Source: an uncultured Alistipes sp. (GTDB lineage: Bacteria; Bacteroidota; Bacteroidia; Bacteroidales; Rikenellaceae). Taken from it: DNA of 64,000 nt. Positions 43,946 to 52,577 of the stretch are shown in pieces (the stretch's first letter is position 1; each line of letters begins with the position of its first letter). Below the pieces are notes generated by a model. That model saw only the letters and a program-made list of their open reading frames with translations, was not told the DNA's origin and ran no database searches. The stretch is from positions 21,004 to 85,003 of the forward strand of contig CANPHE010000008.1 in the NCBI GenBank assembly GCA_947573795.1, in the 5' to 3' direction. Made by a program: the position numbers and the translations under genes.

Positions 43946-44314
43946 ATGAACAGAATACTGATTGTTTCCGACGAAGAGTTTCTGCGCGACCTGATGCGCT
44001 TCTCGCTGGCCGACCTGCCGGTCGAGATTCGATGCGCGGCGGGCGCCGACGAGATGCGGCGCTGCTGCCGCAGGGGGCTGTTCGACCTGGTGATCGTGCT
44101 GCACGCAGCCCCGTTTCTGTGCGGCGGCGACCCGGTCCGGGAACTGCGCCCGGCCGGATTGCGACGCCCGGTATTCTACGTCGTGACGTGGCAGCAATCC
44201 GAGCATACGGTGCTGAGCCTGCTCGAATGCGGCGTAGACCAATACCTGACCTTTCCGCTGAGCCTCCGGCGGCTGCGGGCGAAGGTCGCAGCCGAAATCG
44301 CCCGCCGATCATGA
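43946..44314 (+). CDS. Degenerate response-regulator receiver domain
   Basis: A 122-residue stand-alone receiver (ILIVSDEEFLRDLMRFSLAD at the N-terminus; GVDQYLTFPLSLRRLRAKV at the C-terminus). By family alignment the phosphoacceptor Asp is Leu (FDLVIVLHAAPF), one of the N-terminal acidic pair is Ser (VSDEE) and the conserved Lys is Phe (YLTFP). It is therefore unlikely to be phosphorylated. It overlaps the next gene by ATGA and leads a three-gene set. An upstream open frame to 43862 crosses the rplU promoter and is not preferred. Confidence 0.7.
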   Translation: MNRILIVSDEEFLRDLMRFSLADLPVEIRCAAGADEMRRCCRRGLFDLVIVLHAAPFLCGGDPVRELRPAGLRRPVFYVVTWQQSEHTVLSLLECGVDQYLTFPLSLRRLRAKVAAEIARRS

Positions 44315-45258
44315 CCGCGACGCTTCCGATGCTCTGGATCGCGACGCTGATCGCGGGATCGCTCCTGCTCGCAGGAGGCCTCGCCGCCGAACGGCTGCGC
44401 CAGCGCCGCCGCGGCCGCGACGCCGTACTGCGGGCCAAATACCTCCATATCCTGACCGTCGCGCTGCTCTCCGAACGTCGCACGCCGCCCCGCTTTCCGC
44501 TCCTCGACCGCCCGGGTGCCCGAGCCATCCTGGTCGAAACCCTCGTCGAAACGATCCGCGCCACTTACGGTCCGGACGACGAACTCGTGCGACGCATCGT
44601 CGCGGAATACGGCCTGGATCGCTGGCTGCTGCAACGCATCCGCCGCAGCGGCGGCTACCGACGGGCCCGTTACCTCGCCCAGCTGGCGCATCTGCCCGTC
44701 GCCCCCGAAATCGCATTCCGGGTCGCCGGTCATATATCGAGCCGCAACCGTTACGTCCGCTTCTATGCCCTGCTGGCACGCATCACGGCCGATCCGGCGG
44801 AAGCCCTCCACGCCATCGCATCCTACCCTACGCCGTTCACCGCGACCGAAACGGCCGAAATACTCTCCGTACTGCGGCGCGGCATGCTTCCCATCGCCTA
44901 TGTGCCGCTGTTGGAATCGCCCGTGGAGAACCTGCGGCGCCTGGGCGTGGCGATCGTCCGGCAATTCGGTATCGAGGAGGCCGAAATGCAACTGCTGCGC
45001 ATCGTCGATACCGATCCGTCGCCCGAACTGGCATTCGAAGCGCTCGACACGCTTCGTGCGATGCAGCTTCCGCTGTGCCGCCGCGAGATCGCCGGACGCA
45101 TCGCCCGGCTCGACCCTTCGCTCCGCAAAACGCTGCTGCGCCGCATGGCTGCCGGGGGATATGCTCCCCACGTGCTGCAACGGCTTTTCGGAGCGCATGA
45201 ACGCCCTTATTACGAAGCACTCGTCCAATCTTATAAATGTACGCTGGCATGCCGATAG
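44311..45258 (+). CDS. Membrane-anchored HEAT-like repeat protein
   Basis: A 315-residue protein with one N-terminal membrane helix (MLWIATLIAGSLLLAGGLAA) and a basic flank (RLRQRRRGRD). The rest is helical repeat sequence that reads as HEAT-like units (YVRFYALLARITADPAEALH, LRRLGVAIVRQFGIEEAEMQ, ELAFEALDTLRAMQLPLCRR). HEAT arrays are protein-binding scaffolds. The start is coupled to the receiver gene and its 3' end overlaps the GT2-like gene by 22 bases. The open frame extends far upstream but ATG 44311 fits the coupling. Confidence 0.72.
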   Translation: MTATLPMLWIATLIAGSLLLAGGLAAERLRQRRRGRDAVLRAKYLHILTVALLSERRTPPRFPLLDRPGARAILVETLVETIRATYGPDDELVRRIVAEYGLDRWLLQRIRRSGGYRRARYLAQLAHLPVAPEIAFRVAGHISSRNRYVRFYALLARITADPAEALHAIASYPTPFTATETAEILSVLRRGMLPIAYVPLLESPVENLRRLGVAIVRQFGIEEAEMQLLRIVDTDPSPELAFEALDTLRAMQLPLCRREIAGRIARLDPSLRKTLLRRMAAGGYAPHVLQRLFGAHERPYYEALVQSYKCTLACR

Positions 45259-46160
45259 TCGGATTCGTTCTCTCGTTCTGCATGGTCGCAACCGCGACGG
45301 CGCTGCTCGTTCCGATCCTTCGGGAACGCCGCAAAAGCCGGCTGCTCGCCCCGATGCGGGGACTGGCATGCGACGCGCCGGGCGGCATCGGCATTTCGGT
45401 GCTGTGCTGCGGCGTATACGACCCGGAACAGATTCGAAACCTGCTCTCGGTCGAATACGCCGACTACGAGGTCATCGCCGTGCTCGATGCGGCACGCTAC
45501 CCCGAAGAGTTCGCCGCCCTGGTATCGGACTACCGCATGATCCGCGTGGAGTGGACTCCGACCGGCGAACTGGCCGTCGAGGGGATTCGCTCCATCGGAC
45601 GCTCGCGCAAACGCCGCTTCCGCCGTCTGGTGCTCGTCAACCGCGCCGCCGATACGGCTGCCGGGGATTTCGACGCCGCAGCGGCCGTCGCCGCCTACGA
45701 CTACCTGCTACCCGTCGAGGCCGACCGGTGGCTGCTTCCGGGCGCGATCGAACGGCTCGTCGCCGAAGCGGGAGAAGCGCCCGACGGCACCGTAATGTCG
45801 ATACGTAGCCCGTTCGGGGCGCCGATGCGGCTATTGGCACGGGAGGCGGTGATCGCAGCGGGCGGATACGCAGGACGTCCCGAGCGCACGGTGCCGCGCA
45901 AACGGCGTCGTACGATCTGGCGCCCCTTGATGATCCGGCGCGAAAAGCCGTCCCGTCTGCGGCGTGCGGCGATCGCGGCACTCCTTCTTCTGCTTGCGGC
46001 GGGAATCGTATGGGCCGCAGCGACGGACCGGCGGTCCGCAGCGATGCTGTCGCTGGCAACGGTTTACGTCGCACTCGCGGCGACATATGTTCGTTCGCTT
46101 TGCCGTATCCCCCAAAAACGCCGACCGAACGCTTCCGGCGCCGGAGGATTTTTAATGTGA
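45237..46160 (+). CDS. GT2-like membrane protein, probably degenerate
   Basis: A 307-residue protein with a membrane helix at the N-terminus and two near residues 245-290. The middle recalls a family 2 glycosyltransferase: ISVLCCGVYDPEQIRNLLSV, YADYEVIAVLDA and YDYLLPVEADRWLLPGAIER, where a GT2 would have its DxD-type site. The acceptor-binding QxxRW and much of the catalytic domain are not seen. It may be a non-enzymatic partner of the receiver and HEAT proteins encoded just upstream. Confidence in the fold is moderate. Confidence 0.6.
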   Translation: MYAGMPIVGFVLSFCMVATATALLVPILRERRKSRLLAPMRGLACDAPGGIGISVLCCGVYDPEQIRNLLSVEYADYEVIAVLDAARYPEEFAALVSDYRMIRVEWTPTGELAVEGIRSIGRSRKRRFRRLVLVNRAADTAAGDFDAAAAVAAYDYLLPVEADRWLLPGAIERLVAEAGEAPDGTVMSIRSPFGAPMRLLAREAVIAAGGYAGRPERTVPRKRRRTIWRPLMIRREKPSRLRRAAIAALLLLLAAGIVWAAATDRRSAAMLSLATVYVALAATYVRSLCRIPQKRRPNASGAGGFLM

Positions 46161-46196
46161 AAAATTTCACAATATCATAAATTCTTGCTAACTTTA
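46157..46196 (+). promoter_or_regulatory. cysQ promoter and palindrome
   Basis: A perfect inverted repeat GTGAAA-AA-TTTCAC (46157-46170) overlaps the previous stop. The -7 box TAACTTTA is at 46189-46196. The implied start site near 46203 rules out the ATG at 46199 and favours ATG 46241 for cysQ. Confidence 0.5.
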
Positions 46197-46240
46197 CCAT
46201 GACAACCCCGAGTTACGACCTCAAACCACAGCGAACCACG

Positions 46241-47086
46241 ATGATAAACGACGAGGAGAAAAAATTCCTGCTGCCACCCCTGTTCAACGCAGCGGTGCGC
46301 GCCGGAGCCGCCATCATGCATATCTACCGCAACCCCGACGAATACGATATCAGCCTCAAGAAAGACCTTACCCCCATCACGGTAGCCGACCGCACGGCCC
46401 ACAAAACCATCCGCGAGTACCTGGGCAGCACACGCATTCCGATCCTCTCGGAGGAAGGACGCGAAATGCGCTACGACGAACGCCGCAACTGGGAGCTCTA
46501 TTGGCTGGTCGACCCGCTCGACGGCACCGTGGAGTTCATCAAGGGCAACAACGAATTCACGGTCAACATCGCCTTGATGGAGAACAACGTCTGCATCGGT
46601 GCCGTGGTCTATGTTCCCTATTTCAGCAAAATGTACATCGCCGGACGCGGTGCGGGAGCCTATCTCAAAGAGGAGGTCGCGCCCGACGCGGCGGCAGCCT
46701 ACACCTTCGACGAAATCGTCTCGGGATGGCGGCCGCTACCGCTGACGGATGCGGCGGACCACACGCATCTGCGCGTCGCCGTTTCGCGCTCGCACCAGAC
46801 CGCCGAAACTCACGATTGCATCGCGCGCCTGCGCGAGAAGCATCCCGACCTGGAGGTCGTCGAACAGGGCAGCTCCTACAAATTCTGCCTGTTGGCCGAG
46901 GGGCGCATCGACTATTACGTCCGCACGACCCACACTTACGAATGGGACACCGCCGCCGGGGAATTGATTCTCGCCGAGGCGGGCGGTACGACGCGTTCGC
47001 TGCCCGATGACCGCGAACTGCTCTACAACGAAGCGGACCTGCACAACCCCTGGTTCCATTGCCGTTCGAAATTCTGCAAGCTCTGA
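46241..47086 (+). CDS. cysQ: 3'(2'),5'-bisphosphate nucleotidase (CysQ-like)
   Basis: A 281-residue member of the inositol monophosphatase superfamily. It would turn phosphoadenosine phosphate (PAP) into AMP, clearing a by-product of sulfate assimilation. Metal-site motifs are ILSEEG, WLVDPLDGTVEFIKGNNEFT and the late YEWDTAAGELILAEAGG. The SSYKFCLLAEGRIDYYVRTT segment also fits. ATG 46241 is chosen because the -7 box leaves no room for ATG 46199. Confidence 0.88.
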   Translation: MINDEEKKFLLPPLFNAAVRAGAAIMHIYRNPDEYDISLKKDLTPITVADRTAHKTIREYLGSTRIPILSEEGREMRYDERRNWELYWLVDPLDGTVEFIKGNNEFTVNIALMENNVCIGAVVYVPYFSKMYIAGRGAGAYLKEEVAPDAAAAYTFDEIVSGWRPLPLTDAADHTHLRVAVSRSHQTAETHDCIARLREKHPDLEVVEQGSSYKFCLLAEGRIDYYVRTTHTYEWDTAAGELILAEAGGTTRSLPDDRELLYNEADLHNPWFHCRSKFCKL

Positions 47087-47336
47087 TCGGCCGGCTAAGC
47101 ACCCGGCTGCGAACAAGGCTGCCGCTTTGCGGCATTGTTTATTGCCCCCCGTCTCTTAGACGGTCCCCTGGGCGGAGGCTCGTTGCTCATTCCGCAGGCT
47201 GCAACTTGCCCTCAACAAGGTATCTACTTTTTACTATCAGTCGGACAATTCTCAATTGCCCCGACTTTTTGTCGGGCGCTGCGAACGAAAACGCGAAACG
47301 AGGGGCCGCCGCGCGGCATACACTCCCCCGACAAAC
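47087..47336. other. Gene-free stretch with repeat fragments
   Basis: No gene is seen. CTTAGACGG and CGCAGGCTGCAAC (about 47155-47213) recur inverted near 31047-31075, and a looser relative lies at about 57478-57550. Confidence 0.35.
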
Positions 47337-47371
47337 AACCCGCCCGACCTCTTATCGAAGTCGGGCGGGTT
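47337..47371. terminator. Bidirectional terminator
   Basis: A 12-bp perfect stem (AACCCGCCCGAC and complement) around an 11-base loop is followed by TTTAT, between the converging cysQ and large lipoprotein genes. Confidence 0.82.
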
Positions 47372-47425
47372 TTATATGCAAGCGGCGATCAAAGCCGCGG
47401 CCGAATCACCGTTCGGCACGGAAGT

Positions 47426-50400
47426 TTAACGCATCTCAATGGTGCCTTTCTTGAAAGACTCCTCACGACCGAGCATCATCAGCGAATGGGCCGAACCCGA
47501 CATCGTGGGCTCAACAACCTCGTCGGCATAGGGCCGGATCGACTTCAACGACGGCGTGACAGACTTCTTCAACGAGCCCTTCGCAACCACGGCGGCGACA
47601 GCCGAAGCACGGTGCGTCTCTGCCAGTTGCTTGCGTGCCTCCACCTTCGATGCGGAGAGCTTCTCGCCCGAATCGATAGGACGGAAAATCTTCGGCATAT
47701 AAAGTTCCGGGAGCATCGAGCTGCACAGCACCGGACGCTTCGATTTCACACTCGCCGTAGAGTTTGCAACCAAATCCGAGACAGGAGACACACCCGACTT
47801 AACGAATTTTGCAGGCAGACGATGGAGAGCGCCAAAATTACCGTCTTCATCGACTGCTACCGAAACGAACGTTACATTGGTATCCCAACTCGACATCCAG
47901 TTCATAGAAGTTGCGGTTCTCTTCGCCGGGAATTGGCTCTTCATGACCTGAATAATCGTGTCATCCGAATACTCGGAAAGGTCCTCTCCGTAAAGTCCGG
48001 CAAGATAGTACTCCGCATTCGCAGAAACCGTATAAGTTGTTGGTATATATGCGGTACCGGCCGCCTGGGCGTATATCCCAGCCTCAGCAACCTCATCTCC
48101 GTCATAATACTTATCGAAAGAAGCCACTGCCGTAGCGGAACCCTGCACTGCCTCCAGTGTAGTGAATTCGCCGCCGACGGAAGGCGAGCCGATCAGATTA
48201 CCTTGCAGGTCTACGCATACGGCAACCACTCGATAGTGCGCATTCGCAGCCAACGTAGAATAGGTATATTCTGCACCGGAATACCAAGCTCCGAGTTGCT
48301 CAATAATTTTAACGGGTGAATAAACCACACCATAGTGATCGAATACTTTCTCTTTGTAGTATTTGGCCACTCCGCTTTCGCCGCCGATCTGCGACCACAT
48401 AGTGTCGGAGAAAATATCCCACATATACGTAACGGGCTCTTTCGAAGCAGTTACCGTTACAGTCGCACCATTTGCCGTGATATCCGAAATCTCGAACCCG
48501 AAAGTCGTACCGGCAGGATCGGGACCCGCACCGGCGGTAAACTTCGCTTTCGAAACCGTCGTGGTCGTCGCAGCGGAGCCATCGTGTCCGAAAGCCACCA
48601 GATAGTAATCGGCACCCGGGATCAAGGCAAGGCTTCCGCCGAAATCGGTCGGCAACGTCTGATAATCGCCCTTATAGAGGAGCCAACTTATGTAGTACCC
48701 GTATTTCCCCTCAACAAACTCGATGATCTCGGCATCGGTCATACCTTTAATATCATCGGCCAGCACGAAATCGATCATATAATAGCTGTTCGCGTCCGAC
48801 GGAGTGATCGAAGCCGTTACACCGCCCGGAATCGGGGCTGCCGTGTCGTCGATCTTTACGTCGATCGTCAACGAACCCGGTGCTACACCGCCCTCAGGCA
48901 GCGTCTTGAAGGTTTTGCGGAAAACCTCGGTAGTCGCTTCCTGGCTGTCAGCATCGAAACCGAATGCGAAAACGGTATATTCGGTATCCGAATCCATCGG
49001 GTTATAGAGGAAGTAATCGGCGTTGTAGAGGGTATTGATACCTTGATCCAGATAATCCGCCGGAATATTGCCGCGGTTATCCTCCTTGACCATTTGCAGA
49101 ATCTCGGCATCGGTCATGCCTGCGATTTCCTCGGCTTCGTAGAAATCGAAATAATAGGGAGCGGTACCCTTCGAAGGCTTGATGGTGATATCGGCGGCGT
49201 CGGAAGTGATATTTTCGACCAGAATATCGATCTTCAGGGGGCTGTCATCCTCCTCGACGCCCGCATCCGCGCGCTGAACGATCGACTTGCCGTTCACATC
49301 CACCACCTTGCAAATAAACGCGAGTGTCTCCGTGACAGAGCCGTACTGGAAGATTTTTCCGCCATCGTTCATGGCATCCAAATAGTCCTGACTCAGTGCA
49401 TTGCCATTGGCCTCGATGAGTTCGTCGAGCGAATAGCCTTTTGCCAGCACGGCATCGACAGAAGAAGCGTTTGCAGCCATATAAAGTCCCGATACGGCAG
49501 CCGTAGATTCGGCGACGAAATGGACCTTATTGTCTTTGTTCTCGCCATTGACATCACCCGTATAGCCCGTCACGTTCAGTGCCAGTTCACCGGTGGGAGG
49601 TGCGGGAGCATCGGCCGTCTTCGTCATCGTGTAGGGACCGATCGGATAGTCGCCCGAGGTATATCCTTCTGCGGGTTTAAACGTAAGATACGCTTGATCC
49701 GACAATCTGTAGGCAAAGTAATCGAGACCCGTGATGGTATACGTACCGTAGCTGTCCGAAACTTCGCTGCCGACGACCGTAGCATTCTTCTCCGACGAAA
49801 GCGTCGCGGTCAAAGCGACCTGCTCGTCATCGCCCCAGAGGTAATATTTACCGTCTGAAGGATCGTAAATACGGCCCATATGGAGGTAATAATATTGCGA
49901 GTTGGATTCATAGACATTGCCGTCCATGAGGTAGAACGCACCGGTTTCCTGATCGTAATATCCGGTAACCACGTCATCGCGGTAATAAGCGATACCCCAA
50001 CCGCTGACGTTGTAGGTCGAACCGACGGCCTTGCGCGAAATCGTCACCTCGAACGTTACGGGAGCGTTGTTCACCTCCGACGAGGTACTGGTCACCTTCC
50101 ACTTGCCGAGCCACGAGTCGTAGGAGGCGACGAAACCGCCGTTGTCCTCGGCGATCATGGGAACGTAGGCCGACGAGGTGCTGTCCTCGCTGTCCGAGAC
50201 GGTCAGCACGGCGCTCGCCTCGACTTCGCCCGCGAAGAAGGCTTCCGAGAGCTTCTCACCCGAAACCTTCACCGTAACGACGCCCGTTTCGGCATCGGCC
50301 AAGAACTCGGCGACGGGAAGTTCGACGAAATCTACGGCACGCGTAGCGGTGTAGACGGCCTGCATCGTCACGGCCGACTCCCAGATCTTCTCGATCTCGG

Positions 50401-51229
50401 CTACGACGCTCCTAGGCGAAATCTGGAAATCGAATTCGGCGAAGCTCTTGCCCGCCGTGCGGACCATAGCCACCTTGCCGTCGCTGTAACGGGGTACGAA
50501 CTCCATCGAATTGATCTTCTCGACGATCGACGTGAGCGACTTCGGAAGCGTAATCACGGTACCGTCCTGCAATTTGAAATAGACATTGGTGTCGTCCTGC
50601 GTGACCTCCGAGAAGATCGAATCGCCGCCGTCCTCACCCGCAGCCTTGTCGAGCTTGGTCCAGGTCTCGCCGTTGTCGTAGGAGATATACCAGTAGCCCT
50701 CCTCGATCTTGAGCTTCGGGCTTACGCCGTCCACGCCATCCTCACCGTCCTTGCCGTCGGTGGCGTTGGCCTGAATCTTATTCCCGGCGGCATCGGTCAG
50801 CCATTCACCGTCGAGCGTCCAGTAATAGACGCCGTCCGTATCCTGGCGTACGCCGATCACGGGCGTATAACCGTCTTTGCCGTCCTTACCGTCGGCACCG
50901 TCTTTGCCATCCTCGCCGTCCTTACCGTCGCGACCGTGGTAGACGATCACCGGTTCGGACTTCGCGAACGAAATTCGGTAACCGATCGTCTCGCCGCCAT
51001 CGACGATCGGAATGATCGCCGTCACGTAATCGGCCTCTTTGAATGCATCGACCAGCTGCCGCAATGCAACGATGTTGGTATTCATCCGATTGCAGAGTTC
51101 TTCGAGTTGCTCGACACGGCCTTCGAGGTCGTCCACACGCCCCGACAGGGCGCTGTCGTCGTACTCGTCGTTACACCCCCCCCCGAAAAGAAGGGCCGCT
51201 GAGAACAGCATCAGTAAAAATTTTTTCAT
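47426..51229 (-). CDS. Large surface lipoprotein, DUF4988/PL29-N type, with collagen-like repeats
   Basis: A 1267-residue lipoprotein (MKKFLLMLFSAALLFGGGC). A short coiled coil (SGRVDDLEGRVEQLEELCNR) is followed by a collagen-like GxD run at about residues 90-112 (GKDGEDGKDGADGKDGKDG) and a second short one near 160. This matches the N-terminal module that databases link to PL29-type proteins (formerly DUF4988). The rest is a chain of beta-rich Ig-like modules. No lyase active site is recognised. A C9 run on the plus strand (G9 in coding sense) sits at the lipobox codons. ATG 51229 is preferred over 51259. Confidence 0.72.
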   Translation of the reverse strand: MKKFLLMLFSAALLFGGGCNDEYDDSALSGRVDDLEGRVEQLEELCNRMNTNIVALRQLVDAFKEADYVTAIIPIVDGGETIGYRISFAKSEPVIVYHGRDGKDGEDGKDGADGKDGKDGYTPVIGVRQDTDGVYYWTLDGEWLTDAAGNKIQANATDGKDGEDGVDGVSPKLKIEEGYWYISYDNGETWTKLDKAAGEDGGDSIFSEVTQDDTNVYFKLQDGTVITLPKSLTSIVEKINSMEFVPRYSDGKVAMVRTAGKSFAEFDFQISPRSVVAEIEKIWESAVTMQAVYTATRAVDFVELPVAEFLADAETGVVTVKVSGEKLSEAFFAGEVEASAVLTVSDSEDSTSSAYVPMIAEDNGGFVASYDSWLGKWKVTSTSSEVNNAPVTFEVTISRKAVGSTYNVSGWGIAYYRDDVVTGYYDQETGAFYLMDGNVYESNSQYYYLHMGRIYDPSDGKYYLWGDDEQVALTATLSSEKNATVVGSEVSDSYGTYTITGLDYFAYRLSDQAYLTFKPAEGYTSGDYPIGPYTMTKTADAPAPPTGELALNVTGYTGDVNGENKDNKVHFVAESTAAVSGLYMAANASSVDAVLAKGYSLDELIEANGNALSQDYLDAMNDGGKIFQYGSVTETLAFICKVVDVNGKSIVQRADAGVEEDDSPLKIDILVENITSDAADITIKPSKGTAPYYFDFYEAEEIAGMTDAEILQMVKEDNRGNIPADYLDQGINTLYNADYFLYNPMDSDTEYTVFAFGFDADSQEATTEVFRKTFKTLPEGGVAPGSLTIDVKIDDTAAPIPGGVTASITPSDANSYYMIDFVLADDIKGMTDAEIIEFVEGKYGYYISWLLYKGDYQTLPTDFGGSLALIPGADYYLVAFGHDGSAATTTTVSKAKFTAGAGPDPAGTTFGFEISDITANGATVTVTASKEPVTYMWDIFSDTMWSQIGGESGVAKYYKEKVFDHYGVVYSPVKIIEQLGAWYSGAEYTYSTLAANAHYRVVAVCVDLQGNLIGSPSVGGEFTTLEAVQGSATAVASFDKYYDGDEVAEAGIYAQAAGTAYIPTTYTVSANAEYYLAGLYGEDLSEYSDDTIIQVMKSQFPAKRTATSMNWMSSWDTNVTFVSVAVDEDGNFGALHRLPAKFVKSGVSPVSDLVANSTASVKSKRPVLCSSMLPELYMPKIFRPIDSGEKLSASKVEARKQLAETHRASAVAAVVAKGSLKKSVTPSLKSIRPYADEVVEPTMSGSAHSLMMLGREESFKKGTIEMR

Positions 51230-51646
51230 AATATAAAATTTAAAATGGGTTTTTCGCACCTAACTGTCTTATGGTATCCCGCGCGTATGGCACCTCGCTT
51301 ACGGAATGTAACCAAGCCTAATGGGCTCAAATATAGGAGTTTTAAATCGAACGACCAAATTTTACGACCGCAAAAATTTAAAAACCGATAGTTCGGAATC
51401 AATACGGGGTATTTCGGTTTTAGAGTAACATTTTTTAATCGTTATTGGTTCCGGATCGTAACTTCGTGCGCAAACGCCGGATTTTCGAGGTATTTCGGCC
51501 CGTTTCAAAGTCCCGAATGCCCCTCCGCAGCGGGGTTTCGAGCGTGCATTCGCAAAGGCATCCGAACCTTTTCGAACGGATTTAGGATGAAATTCCTATT
51601 TTTTTCGTATCTTCGCACGATTTGAGATTCAACGAACGTTCGAAAG
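51230..51646. promoter_or_regulatory. Divergent promoter region
   Basis: An AT-rich 417-base gap. The minus-strand -7 box TATATTTG at 51335-51328 would drive the large lipoprotein with a leader of about 90 bases. A weaker TATCTTCG at about 51607-51614 precedes the PqqD-like gene. Nothing else is recognised. Confidence 0.5.
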
Positions 51647-51919
51647 ATGAAAATAGCGGATAAATATAAAGTACGCGAATTGGCCGGCGAGCACGTCGTA
51701 GTCGTGCAGGGAAGCTACGGAGCCGACATGACCCGCATCGTGTCGCTCAACGCTTCGGCGCTCTATTTGTGGGAGGCACTCCGGGGCCGCGAGTTCGACA
51801 TCGACGAAATCGTACGGCTGCTCACCGCTCATTACGACGTGGACGAAGCGACGGCCCGCCGCGACGCCGAGGCGTGGGCCGAGCGGCTGGCGGCCTGCGG
51901 CGTATTGGAAAACCGCTGA
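51647..51919 (+). CDS. PqqD-like protein (RiPP recognition element fold)
   Basis: A 90-residue protein of the PqqD family (VSLNASALYLWEALRGREFD, then EIVRLLTAHYDVDEATARRD). In known systems PqqD-like domains bind precursor peptides and hand them to radical-SAM or other modifying enzymes. No precursor peptide or radical-SAM gene lies nearby, so its partner is unknown. It is followed after 117 bases by a Cys/His-rich exported protein. Confidence 0.75.
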   Translation: MKIADKYKVRELAGEHVVVVQGSYGADMTRIVSLNASALYLWEALRGREFDIDEIVRLLTAHYDVDEATARRDAEAWAERLAACGVLENR

Positions 51920-52036
51920 CAAAACCCGCGACCAAAGTAAAGGCCCCCGACAGAAGGCTCCGCCCGAGGCGGAGGAGGGCACCACGATCCGAACAAAATC
52001 AGGGTCAACAAGAGCTAAAGCAGCCACCGAAGAAAA

Positions 52037-52519
52037 ATGATGAAATTGCGCAAATACGTCTCGTTACTGCTCCTCGTCGTCTATATGGCATCGACGGGCT
52101 GGACGGCGTATGCGTCGCTCTCGTGCCGCTGCGTGACGTGGACCCGATCGCATGCGGTTCATACGACGGCGTGCACGCATGGCTGCGCCCATCATCCTTG
52201 CACGCACCGCCGCGCAGCCGTCCGGTCGTGCGGTTGCGCAACGCTTTGCAACACGGCGATCCAGCAGATACACGGCGCCGTGCAGGCCCCCTGTTGCGAG
52301 GATCGCCACTCGACCGAAATCGCACTCTACACCCCGGGCGACGACGAGCGCAGCACACGCAACATCGCACCGGCCTCGGAAATTCCCGCGAAATACGACA
52401 ACGTATCCGCGCCCTTCGCCGCCGCATCGACCGACAAAACCGTCGAACGACGCGCCCCCTTCATAAGCGACGGCTACCTGCATTGCGCAGGACTGCGCGC
52501 ACCTCCCGTATTGGCTTGA
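52037..52519 (+). CDS. Cys/His-rich exported protein, likely metal-binding
   Basis: A 160-residue protein with a signal peptide (LRKYVSLLLLVVYMASTGWT). The mature part is packed with Cys and His: SCRC, ACTHGCAHHPCTH, SCGCATLCN, PCCEDRH, LHCAG. The next genes encode a TonB receptor and a periplasmic HMA protein, so a role in copper or another soft metal is likely. No named family is recognised. It starts 58 bases before the TonB gene. Confidence 0.65.
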   Translation: MMKLRKYVSLLLLVVYMASTGWTAYASLSCRCVTWTRSHAVHTTACTHGCAHHPCTHRRAAVRSCGCATLCNTAIQQIHGAVQAPCCEDRHSTEIALYTPGDDERSTRNIAPASEIPAKYDNVSAPFAAASTDKTVERRAPFISDGYLHCAGLRAPPVLA

Positions 52520-52577
52520 CGACTTTCGCCGCACCGGAACACGGCTGCGGCACAGTATTCACCAATTACGGAAAACA

